64,000 nucleotides of DNA from assembly GCA_023428905.1 (NCBI GenBank), contig JAEYWP010000032.1, positions 1 through 64,000 on the forward strand, written 5' to 3'. Of the stretch, positions 7,711-15,269 are shown piece by piece. The stretch comes from Verrucomicrobiota bacterium (GTDB lineage: Bacteria > Verrucomicrobiota > Verrucomicrobiia > Opitutales > Opitutaceae). Numbering within the stretch: position 1 is the first letter of the stretch; each line of letters opens with the position of its first letter. Both the position numbers and the translations under genes were made by a program. The notes under the pieces were generated by a model that searched no databases, was not told the DNA's origin, and saw nothing but the letters and a program-made list of their open reading frames with translations.

Positions 7711-10593
7711 ATGTTTCCTTGTTCCTCTATTCCGCGTCCGGAGTACCCTCGCCCCGATCGACAACGCGGTCAGGTCGAAGGTGTCGACTGGATCAACCTA
7801 AACGGCGCCTGGCAGTTTCGCTTTGATCCCACCCGGCGGGGAACAGAGGAACGCTGGTATTCCCCCGAAGGCCCGGAGTGGCGCGAACAGATCATCGTGC
7901 CGTTCTGCTGGGAGTCCCTTGCGGCGTGGGGCGCCGCGGAGGCCGCGGGGAACGATAACTATTACTCCACCCGCGTCTTCCTCAATCCGCTCGAAGTAAC
8001 ACGCGACAATCACCGGTCCGCCCCGCGCCATGAGGTCGGCTGGTACCGGCGGGTCATCCACGTTCCGAACACGGTCCACTGGCGCCGGAAGCGCGTGATC
8101 CTGACAGTAGGGGCGGCCGACTATTTCACCGAGTGCTGGTGCAACGGGATTCATCTCGGGCGCCACGAAGGCGGTTACCTGCCTTTTGAGTTCGACCTCA
8201 CGGACGCGCTTGCGGCAGGCGAACCCGGCCGCGCCGTCCTTGTGCTGCGGGTCGAAGATCCGATGGACAATCGCGAGCAGCCGGTCGGCAAACAATGGGG
8301 CTGGTACACCACGACCAGCGGCATCTGGCAGACAGTGTTTCTCGAGCCCCGCAATCTCGCGCACGTGGAGTCGTTCGCCATCACGCCGGATATCGACAGC
8401 GGGCGCGCGCGTTTTGACGTCACCTGCCGCAACGCGGGCGAGTCGAGCGCTGTGGTGGTCGAGATCACCCCGCCGGAAGCGCCCCCCCACCGAATCACGC
8501 TTCCAGTGCAGCAGGACACCGCCAGCGGCGATGCGGAGATCTATCCGATCTCACTCTGGGACACCAGCGACCCGAAGCTGTATCAGGTCACCTTTCGGCT
8601 GCTGGATGCGGAGGAGCAGGAAGTGGACGCGGTCCAGGGTTACTTTGGAATGCGGAAGATCAGCACGTTGTCCGCACACTCCGGCCGCGAGCCGGCGATG
8701 TTGTGCCTCAACAACAAGCCAATCTACCTACGCGGCGCGTTGTACCAATCGTACCATCCCGCCGGCGTCTACACTGCACCAGACGCCCGAACGCTTCATG
8801 ACGACATCGCGTACGCACGTTCGGCGGGTTTCGATTTCCTCCGGATCCACATCAAGCTGGATGACCCGCTCGTCCTTTATTACGCGGACCGGCTTGGCAT
8901 CCTCTTGATGCAGGATTTTCCCAATTTTGGAGAAGGGGGAGACACGCCGCTCGGGCGCCAGCGTTTTGTCGAGATGTTGCGCGGCGGGATCAAGCGGGAC
9001 TTCAACCACCCCTCGATCATTGCCTGGTGCATTTTCAACGAGACCTGGGGGTTCGGCGGACAGACCGAGCTGATGAAGCTGATCGGTCCGGAGGCGACCG
9101 CAGCGCGGGCGAAGAAGCCCCGCGGGCAAAACCGCCAGGCGGATCCTGCTGTGACCACCACCGCCCCGGATGCCCCCAGCCGACCGCCTCAGAAGCTCTC
9201 CAACCAGTCGTCGTTCGACTGGGTGCACGAGACCTGGAAACTGGCCAAGACGCTGGACAGCACCCGTCTGATCGAGGACATGAGCGTGGTGGTGTGGGAG
9301 CACCTCAGCGCGTATGGCCACGTGGATACGGACATCAATTCCTGGCATTTTTATCTCGACGATTACGAGAACGCCAAGGCGCACATCGAGACGGTGGTCT
9401 CGAAGACCTACAAGGGTTCGAATTTCAACTACATCGAGGGGCGGCAGCAGGGCGACGCTCCCCTGATCAACTCCGAATACGGCGGCGTGGGCGCGTTGGA
9501 TGGCGACCGCGACGTGAGCTGGAGCTTCAAATTCCTGACCAATGAGCTGCGCCGCCACGGGCAGCTTTCGGCCTACATCTACACCGAGCTGACGGACGTG
9601 GAGTGGGAATACAACGGCTTCCTTAACTACGATCGCACGCCGAAGGAATTCGGCTACGACCCGAAGATCATCAACCAGGGAGACGTGCTCCCGATCAACA
9701 GCGCGCCGATCCAGCGGATCCAGCCGGGATCCCCGCTTTCAATCGAGGTGCTTTCGTCCCATTTTTCCCGCCGGAGACGGGAAAACGTCACCCTGCAGTG
9801 GCTGTATTCGGGGATGGATACCATGGGGACGCAGTTTGCGGAACTGGCTCGCGGACGTGCCCCCATTTCCTTCCGGCAGCACCGGGTTGAACTGGCGCGG
9901 CTCCTCCAGCTGACTGCGCCGACTGAGCCAATGCTGTGCACCCTCTGCGTCGCTGCAGTCACGCCCGACGGGCAGACCGTGGCTTCCAACTACGTGCAGC
10001 ACTGGGTCGCGCCCGACACGCTGCCGGCAGCCGAGCAGCGCGGGAATTCCCTGATCCTCCGGCGACCGGTGCACGCATGGAGTGACGCTCAGTGGACCGG
10101 AGGGATCGCGGCCCCTCAGGACGCGGAGCGTTCCGGAACCGCCTACGCCGAGGGCGCGGGCTTTTTCGAGTGGCAGTTCACCCACGACGATGTGGTCCGC
10201 CTCGGGCAGGCGCGGCGCGTCCGCGTGCTGTGCGAGGTGTCGTCCCACCGACTGGACACTCCGCAGACAGACAGCCACCGCTACGCCACGAATTTCGAAC
10301 TCCTGCTCAATGATTTCCCGATCCACCGCGGCTTGCTCCCGGATCATCCGCACGACAGCCGCGGCGCGCTCAGCTACCTGCGCGGTGGCAAGGGGGCGTA
10401 CGGTTATCTCATTCGTGCCACGATCGAGGACGAACTGTTGCAGCAGGTCGCACGCTCCACTCAGGGAAACAGTCTCCGCCTGCGCTGCGCGGTACCGCAT
10501 GTGCCACCGGAGGGAGGACTCACGCTCTACGAATACGACTGTGGCCGTTACCCTGTCGGACTGACCATTATCATCGAATGGGAGCAGGGGTGA
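7711..10593 (+). CDS. Glycoside hydrolase family 2 (beta-galactosidase-like, possibly galactofuranosidase)
   Basis: 960-residue retaining glycosidase with the GH2 order: sugar-binding jelly roll (about 25-215), immunoglobulin-like domain (about 215-320), TIM barrel (about 320-650) and C-terminal beta domains. The acid/base is Glu444 in CIFNETWGF, preceded by HPSIIAW, and the nucleophile is Glu589 in INSEYGG; both match family 2. A linker of about 40 residues rich in Pro, Ala and Lys sits just after the acid/base strand. No convincing signal peptide is seen, so the enzyme may be cytoplasmic. GH2 holds beta-galactosidases, mannosidases, glucuronidases and beta-galactofuranosidases; the last is attractive beside glf but is an inference. 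A GH1-like enzyme follows 43 bases downstream. Confidence 0.88.
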   Translation: MFPCSSIPRPEYPRPDRQRGQVEGVDWINLNGAWQFRFDPTRRGTEERWYSPEGPEWREQIIVPFCWESLAAWGAAEAAGNDNYYSTRVFLNPLEVTRDNHRSAPRHEVGWYRRVIHVPNTVHWRRKRVILTVGAADYFTECWCNGIHLGRHEGGYLPFEFDLTDALAAGEPGRAVLVLRVEDPMDNREQPVGKQWGWYTTTSGIWQTVFLEPRNLAHVESFAITPDIDSGRARFDVTCRNAGESSAVVVEITPPEAPPHRITLPVQQDTASGDAEIYPISLWDTSDPKLYQVTFRLLDAEEQEVDAVQGYFGMRKISTLSAHSGREPAMLCLNNKPIYLRGALYQSYHPAGVYTAPDARTLHDDIAYARSAGFDFLRIHIKLDDPLVLYYADRLGILLMQDFPNFGEGGDTPLGRQRFVEMLRGGIKRDFNHPSIIAWCIFNETWGFGGQTELMKLIGPEATAARAKKPRGQNRQADPAVTTTAPDAPSRPPQKLSNQSSFDWVHETWKLAKTLDSTRLIEDMSVVVWEHLSAYGHVDTDINSWHFYLDDYENAKAHIETVVSKTYKGSNFNYIEGRQQGDAPLINSEYGGVGALDGDRDVSWSFKFLTNELRRHGQLSAYIYTELTDVEWEYNGFLNYDRTPKEFGYDPKIINQGDVLPINSAPIQRIQPGSPLSIEVLSSHFSRRRRENVTLQWLYSGMDTMGTQFAELARGRAPISFRQHRVELARLLQLTAPTEPMLCTLCVAAVTPDGQTVASNYVQHWVAPDTLPAAEQRGNSLILRRPVHAWSDAQWTGGIAAPQDAERSGTAYAEGAGFFEWQFTHDDVVRLGQARRVRVLCEVSSHRLDTPQTDSHRYATNFELLLNDFPIHRGLLPDHPHDSRGALSYLRGGKGAYGYLIRATIEDELLQQVARSTQGNSLRLRCAVPHVPPEGGLTLYEYDCGRYPVGLTIIIEWEQG

Positions 10594-10636
10594 CGCCTTG
10601 CCGCCGCTGAGGACCTGCCTGTCCGACCATACGCCT

Positions 10637-11773
10637 ATGTTTCGAAGTTTCTTTTTTGCAGGGTTCGAGGGCAGCACCGGCTACAACGAACGCGGTGAGT
10701 GGCTCGACCAGGTGGCTGCGACCCACCACGACACCCACGCGGACGAGGACTACCGGCGCCTGCGCGATGTCGGCATCCACGCGGCGCGCGAAGCGATCCG
10801 CTGGCCGTTGGTGGACCAGCGGGGACGCTACGACTTCAGTACCGTGCAGCCTTTCGTGGAGGCGGCGCGCCGGTACGAGATCGATGTGATCTGGGATCTT
10901 TTCCACTACGGCTATCCGAGCGACGTCGACCTGTTCTCCGAAGCCTTTCCGCGGCGGTTCGCCGATTATTGCTACGCCGCCGCGCGCTATATCTGCCGCC
11001 ACCAGGACGGGCCGTGTTATTTCACTCCGGTGAACGAACCGTCTTTTTTCGCTTGGGCGGGAGGGGAGGTCGGAAAATTCGCCCCCCATTGCCGAGGCCG
11101 TGGGTACGATTTGAAGGTGGCACTGGCGCGGGCGGGTATCGCCGGTATCAACGCGATCCGCACCGCCGTCCCCGCGGCCCGTATCGTCAATGTGGATCCC
11201 CTGTGCCATGTCGTGCCGCCGCACGGGCGGATGGACCTCCTGGAGCATGCCTCCGCGTTCAACCACACGGCGGTTTGGGAGTCCTGGGACATGCTTTGCG
11301 GGCGCCTCCTGCCGGAACTCGGCGGCAGCCGGGAGCACCTCGATATCGTGGGAGTGAACTATTATTGGACCAACCAGTGGGAGTGGGGCTCGGACGGTAT
11401 TCCCCTCCCCCCCGACGATCCGCGGCGAGTGCCGTTGTCCCGATTGATGCGCCGGGTATGGAAGCGTTATGGCGGCGATTTCCTGATCACGGAAACCGCG
11501 CACGTGAACGAGATGCGACCCGTGTGGCTGGAGTACGTCGCGGATGAATGCGAGGCCCTGCTGGATGACGGCGTGCCGCTGCGCGGCGTTTGCCTCTACC
11601 CGATCCTGGGCATGCCGGAGTGGCATCAGCCGGAACAATGGACGCTGATGGGCCTGTGGGACGTGGTGCGGCACCAGACACCCTTTGGCCGAGAGCTTTG
11701 CAGCCCAATGATGGAAGCACTCCGCGTCGCTCAGCGCCTGGAGGCGCGGCACCTGGCGGGAGTCGCTCTTTGA
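10637..11773 (+). CDS. GH1-like beta-glycosidase
   Basis: 378-residue TIM-barrel protein, shorter than classical family 1 beta-glucosidases (about 450). The predicted acid/base is Glu134 in TPVNEPSFFAW, equivalent to the TLNEP motif, and the predicted nucleophile is Glu286 in LITETAHVNE, equivalent to ITENG. VNYYWTNQ corresponds to the conserved barrel strand before the nucleophile. The ATG at 10637 is chosen over a TTG at 10598 because FRSFFFAGFEGSTG is the natural first barrel strand. The gene ends one base before the convergent mnhG stop, leaving no intergenic space. Clan GH-A is well supported; the exact family and substrate are not. Confidence 0.75.
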   Translation: MFRSFFFAGFEGSTGYNERGEWLDQVAATHHDTHADEDYRRLRDVGIHAAREAIRWPLVDQRGRYDFSTVQPFVEAARRYEIDVIWDLFHYGYPSDVDLFSEAFPRRFADYCYAAARYICRHQDGPCYFTPVNEPSFFAWAGGEVGKFAPHCRGRGYDLKVALARAGIAGINAIRTAVPAARIVNVDPLCHVVPPHGRMDLLEHASAFNHTAVWESWDMLCGRLLPELGGSREHLDIVGVNYYWTNQWEWGSDGIPLPPDDPRRVPLSRLMRRVWKRYGGDFLITETAHVNEMRPVWLEYVADECEALLDDGVPLRGVCLYPILGMPEWHQPEQWTLMGLWDVVRHQTPFGRELCSPMMEALRVAQRLEARHLAGVAL

Positions 11774-12106
11774 TCACCGCGGCCTGCGATCCAGGTCGAT
11801 TTCCTGCACGCCGGCACGAGGCACCCTTCTTTCATGGGAAAGCCGGGCGAGAAGATGACTGGCGACCGGCAGGGTCAGAAACTGGAAAACCAGCGCCGCG
11901 GCGATCTTGGTTCCTGCTTCACTGAAACCGAGGTCGATCCACACGCTCAGCAGGATCAGGCCAAGACCCAGCGTAAACCCCTTGCCGAGTGCATGGGCCC
12001 GGCAAAACACGTCCGGCAAACGCACCAGCCCGATCATGGCGGCGAGGATGACTCCCGCCCCGAGCAGGGCGAGGACAGCGGTGGCGATCAGGCGGAGTTC
12101 AGTCAT
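11774..12106 (-). CDS. mnhG: Na+/H+ antiporter subunit G
   Basis: Small membrane subunit (110 residues, three helices) of the Mrp multi-subunit cation/proton antiporter. The family signature GLVRLPDVFCRAHALGKG is present near residues 25-45. The start at 12106 (MTELRLIA) is used because its ATGACTGA overlaps the stop of mnhF by eight bases, the kind of junction seen throughout this operon; an upstream in-frame start adds only eight residues. It is the last gene of the leftward mnhABCDEFG operon and ends next to the convergent GH1-like gene. Confidence 0.9.
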   Translation of the reverse strand: MTELRLIATAVLALLGAGVILAAMIGLVRLPDVFCRAHALGKGFTLGLGLILLSVWIDLGFSEAGTKIAAALVFQFLTLPVASHLLARLSHERRVPRAGVQEIDLDRRPR

Positions 12107-12407
12107 TGAGGGGGATCTCCGTGGTTTCACCCTTGGTGCGGGTGGCTGCGAGCGAGCGCTGCAGGAACAGCACCAACGCCACCGCGCCGAAGAAGCCCAG
12201 GCAGGAGACGATCAGCACCAGGTCGAGGAAAAGCGCGCTTTCCCACATGCGCGAGAGCAGGGCCACCATGCCGACGGCGCAGATCACCACCGCATCAAAA
12301 GCGAGGATACGGTCCACCACCGAAGGGCCGCGCGCCAGCCGCCAGATGCCCACCAGCATCGAGAGGCCCAGCACATAGAATGCGATATTCAGCAGCAGGT
12401 CGTTCAT
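12099..12407 (-). CDS. mnhF: Na+/H+ antiporter subunit F
   Basis: 102-residue three-helix Mrp subunit related to MnhF/PhaF, a family with distant bile-acid/cation channel similarity. ARGPSVVDRILAFDAV is the family signature after helix 1. The ATG at 12407 overlaps the stop of mnhE as ATGA (12404-12407). The same reading frame continues open upstream for almost 900 bases, but that part is a shadow of mnhE and mnhD. Within the complex, F sits with B, C and G in the membrane sector. Confidence 0.9.
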   Translation of the reverse strand: MNDLLLNIAFYVLGLSMLVGIWRLARGPSVVDRILAFDAVVICAVGMVALLSRMWESALFLDLVLIVSCLGFFGAVALVLFLQRSLAATRTKGETTEIPLND

Positions 12408-12880
12408 CGGGTGAAGGCGAGGATCCCGCGCTTGAGGGTGCCGTCGATGTGGTTTCGGACCGCGTTGGCGTCGGCGGAATCCAGGACATGCAGGAGCAGT
12501 TCGGAAAAGTCCTGCGACACATCGATCGTCGTCGTTCCGGGAGTCAGGCTGATGCAGTGCGAGAGCAGGAGCACCTCTGCCTTGCTCAAGCCGGCGATGT
12601 TGTAGGTGATAATCCGCGGCTGCAGGGTCGACATGCGCGTGAAGAGACAAGTCCGCAGGAGGTGGAGGCTGGACTCGGCAAACTCGCGCGCAAACACGAG
12701 GAAGAAAAACGCGAGGGCACGGAGCCGGCGCACGTAGTCGCGTCCCCCGAAAAGCCCGGGGAAAAAGGAGATTACGGCCAGGCCGAGGAGATAGCCCAGC
12801 GTCAGCTGCACGACTGAGATCTCCGCCTGCAGGAGGCACCAGATGATCGCGAGCAGGAGATTGAGGGTGAATGCGTACAT
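12404..12880 (-). CDS. mnhE: Na+/H+ antiporter subunit E
   Basis: 158-residue Mrp subunit E. The N-terminal two-helix hairpin (LLLAIIWCLLQ, QLTLGYLLGLAVISFFP) and the cytoplasmic C-terminal domain with NIAGLSKAEVLLLSHCISLTPGTTTIDV match the family. That last stretch is its best-conserved block. The start is three bases after the mnhD stop, and the end overlaps mnhF by four bases. Confidence 0.92.
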   Translation of the reverse strand: MYAFTLNLLLAIIWCLLQAEISVVQLTLGYLLGLAVISFFPGLFGGRDYVRRLRALAFFFLVFAREFAESSLHLLRTCLFTRMSTLQPRIITYNIAGLSKAEVLLLSHCISLTPGTTTIDVSQDFSELLLHVLDSADANAVRNHIDGTLKRGILAFTR

Positions 12881-12883
12881 AGC

Positions 12884-14386
12884 CTAGGGCGTTGCAACCG
12901 ACAGGGTGGTTGGCAGCTGTCGCATCAGGGCGTCGCGGTCGAGCAATTGCGCGGCGGCGGCGTCGGCGAGTTCCAGGAAGAACTGGGCTCCGAGGCCGAT
13001 GCCAAGGGAGAGCACCACCATGCCCGCGCAGACGGCGAGCATGCCGCGGCTTCGCCCGGATACGACGAGTGGCGGGGATTTTGCCTCTGCCCAGAAAGCG
13101 CCGTTCCAGATCTTCAGCATGCTGAAGAGGGTGAGCACGCCTGCCAGCAGGGCGATCGCCACGAGTGCCCACTCCGCCTGCCGGACCGCCTCCACCACGA
13201 TCATGTATTTTCCCCAGAAGCCGCTGAGCGGAGGAATGCCGGCGAGGGAGAGCGCCTGCAGGAGGAAAACCGCGCCCAGCCAAGGCATCGCTTTCCACAG
13301 GCCGCCGGTCTTCTTCAGGTTGTCCGTGCCATTCACCAGGACAACCGTGCCTCCGACCATGAAAAGCGTCGCCTTCACGATGATGTGGTGGATGACGTAG
13401 AAGATCGCCGCCGCGATCGCGTAGCGGGTGAAGAGGCCCAGGGCGAGGACCATGTAGCCGATCTGGCTCAGGATGTGCCAGGAGAGGATGCCCCGTACGA
13501 AGTTCCTCGATACAGCACCGAGCACTCCAAAAAGCATCGTGGCGGCGGCCGCCCAGGCCAGCGCGATGTGAAGCCCGTGGAGGGAGGGAGGGAAAACCTG
13601 GCCGTAGATCCTGAGCAGCACATACACGCCGACCTTGGTGAGCATCCCAGCGTAGAGTGCCGCCAGCGGGCTGGGCAGGATCGGGTAGCTGTTGGGAAGC
13701 CAGTAGTAGAGTGGAAATAGCCCCGCCTTGAGACCGAAGACCACCAGCAGAAGCACCGCGAGGGCGGCGACCCGCGGATCGCCCTGCATCAGGTCCGCAC
13801 GCTGGGCGATGGCGGCAAAATTCAGGGAGCCGAAAAGCCCGTAGGTGAGGCCGGCGGCGGAGAGGAAGAAGGTGCTGCCGACCAGGTTCATCGCCAGATA
13901 GGGAAACGCATGTTTCACATCCCAGTCATCCGCCTCGAGGGTCAGCAGCGCATAGGAGGCGATCAGCATCACCTCGAAAGCGACAAAGAGGTTGAACAGG
14001 TCCCCGGTGCAGAAGGCCAGGTTGATGCCGGCGGCGAGGAATTGCACCAGGGGCAGGCGCAGCGGGTGTTCCAGTTTTCGCGGCATTTCCGCAAAACCGA
14101 AAAGGAGGGTGGCGAGGGTCGTGATGGACCCCAGCGTCACCATGATCGCCGTGAGCAGGTCCATGCCCAGCACAATGCCGTGCGGAGCCACCCACCCACC
14201 GACGGCCAGGACCTGTGGTCCGTCGAGATACGCCCAACGAATGAGGGAAACAGCCACGACGCACTGAAGACCCGCCGAGAGCCCCACCCACCAGCGCCGG
14301 AGGGCACTGTTGCGCGGCAACAGCAGAGCCACCACTGCGGTCAGGAGCGGGAGCACCACGGGCAGCGCGATGAGATTAACCGTCAT
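12884..14386 (-). CDS. mnhD: Na+/H+ antiporter subunit D
   Basis: 500-residue NuoM/NuoN-like proton-translocating subunit of the Mrp complex with about fourteen helices. The ATG at 14386 (MTVNLIALPVVLPLLT) overlaps the mnhC stop as ATGA; the longer open frame upstream is a shadow of mnhB/C. Family blocks seen are CTGDLFNLFVAFEVMLIASY with the key membrane Glu, KAGLFPLYYWLPNSYP with the conserved Lys, and HILSQIGYMVLALGL followed by a FYVIHHIIVKATLFM segment with the His/Lys of the proton path. Confidence 0.95.
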   Translation of the reverse strand: MTVNLIALPVVLPLLTAVVALLLPRNSALRRWWVGLSAGLQCVVAVSLIRWAYLDGPQVLAVGGWVAPHGIVLGMDLLTAIMVTLGSITTLATLLFGFAEMPRKLEHPLRLPLVQFLAAGINLAFCTGDLFNLFVAFEVMLIASYALLTLEADDWDVKHAFPYLAMNLVGSTFFLSAAGLTYGLFGSLNFAAIAQRADLMQGDPRVAALAVLLLVVFGLKAGLFPLYYWLPNSYPILPSPLAALYAGMLTKVGVYVLLRIYGQVFPPSLHGLHIALAWAAAATMLFGVLGAVSRNFVRGILSWHILSQIGYMVLALGLFTRYAIAAAIFYVIHHIIVKATLFMVGGTVVLVNGTDNLKKTGGLWKAMPWLGAVFLLQALSLAGIPPLSGFWGKYMIVVEAVRQAEWALVAIALLAGVLTLFSMLKIWNGAFWAEAKSPPLVVSGRSRGMLAVCAGMVVLSLGIGLGAQFFLELADAAAAQLLDRDALMRQLPTTLSVATP

Positions 14387-14736
14387 GTGTCGCCCTCCCC
14401 GTCTCGGTCCGCGAAAAGCTCGCGCACATCGGTGGTCTTCTGATCGAGGAAAAGCCGGTAGAGCAGGACCACCAGGTAGCAGGTGACACCGAAGCCGATC
14501 ACGATGGCAGTAAGGATCAATGCCTGGGGCAGCGGATCGACCGCGTCCGAAACCCCGTCGAGCAGGATGGGCGACGTTTTTCCATCCGGCGATCCGGACA
14601 TGGCGAGAATGAGCAGGTTTGCGGCGTTGGTCAGCAGGACAAAACCAAAGAGAATGCGAACAAAACTCCGCTGCAGGATCAGGTAGGTCGCCGCGCCGAA
14701 GAGCAGTCCGACCAGCAGTGCGGTTTCGAGAATCAT
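14383..14736 (-). CDS. mnhC: Na+/H+ antiporter subunit C
   Basis: 117-residue NuoK-like subunit with three helices. LLGVATYLILQ-type first helix, the IRILFGFVLLTNAANLLILA second helix and the DPLPQALILTAIVIGFG third helix match MnhC/MrpC, including the PQALxLTAIVIG signature. It overlaps both neighbours by four bases (ATGA), which implies translational coupling with mnhB upstream and mnhD downstream. Confidence 0.94.
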   Translation of the reverse strand: MILETALLVGLLFGAATYLILQRSFVRILFGFVLLTNAANLLILAMSGSPDGKTSPILLDGVSDAVDPLPQALILTAIVIGFGVTCYLVVLLYRLFLDQKTTDVRELFADRDGEGDT

Positions 14737-15269
14737 GGCCGTTCCCTCCCCTCGTCCAGGCGCTCACCCGCTTCCTCGATCGGCTCCTCCACCCCGGCGG
14801 AATAAGTCATGCGTTCTTCGGCCGGCAGGGCGGGAAGCCCACCGATCGACCGGGACAGCACGAAAAGCATCTTGGTGGTCACTCCCACCACCACGAGGAA
14901 GACGCCGATGTCGAAGACCAGGGGTGTGCCGACCGAAAGATCACCGAGCACGGGAAGCCCCTTCACCTTGAGGTTGTACTGGCGGAGAAACGGATCCCCC
15001 AGCGCCACGGGCAGAAGGGCACTGGCCAGGGCCACCATCAGCCCCAGGGCGGCGATGCGGACGGGATCAAAACGGAGCATCTGCTGCGCCCGCTCCACCC
15101 CGATGGCCAGGCTCAGCAGGATGAAGGACAACGCGGAGCCAAGACCGCCAATGAACCCACCGCCGGGCAGGTTGTGGCCGCGCAGGAGCAGGTAGACGGC
15201 GAACACGTTGAGCGGAAAAAACAGCAGCGAGGCAATCGCCCGCAGGATGAAAGACTCTCCAATCTTCAC
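14733..15269 (-). CDS. mnhB: Na+/H+ antiporter subunit B
   Basis: 178-residue Mrp subunit B (MnhB domain, four helices). The start is a GTG at 15269 that overlaps the mnhA stop as GTGA, giving VKIGESFILRAIASLL. The diagnostic block LRGHNLPGGGFIGGLGSA follows helix 1, and GTPLVFDIGVFLVVVGVTTKM lies in the last helix. The open frame extends far upstream of the GTG, but that part is antisense-like shadow of mnhA. The C-terminus is acidic and probably cytoplasmic. Confidence 0.93.
   Translation of the reverse strand: MKIGESFILRAIASLLFFPLNVFAVYLLLRGHNLPGGGFIGGLGSALSFILLSLAIGVERAQQMLRFDPVRIAALGLMVALASALLPVALGDPFLRQYNLKVKGLPVLGDLSVGTPLVFDIGVFLVVVGVTTKMLFVLSRSIGGLPALPAEERMTYSAGVEEPIEEAGERLDEGRERP

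Noticed and set aside
12408..13298. Upstream part of the open frame that contains mnhF
   Set aside because: Pro/Arg/His-rich shadow of mnhE and mnhD; mnhF starts at 12407 with the usual ATGA overlap.
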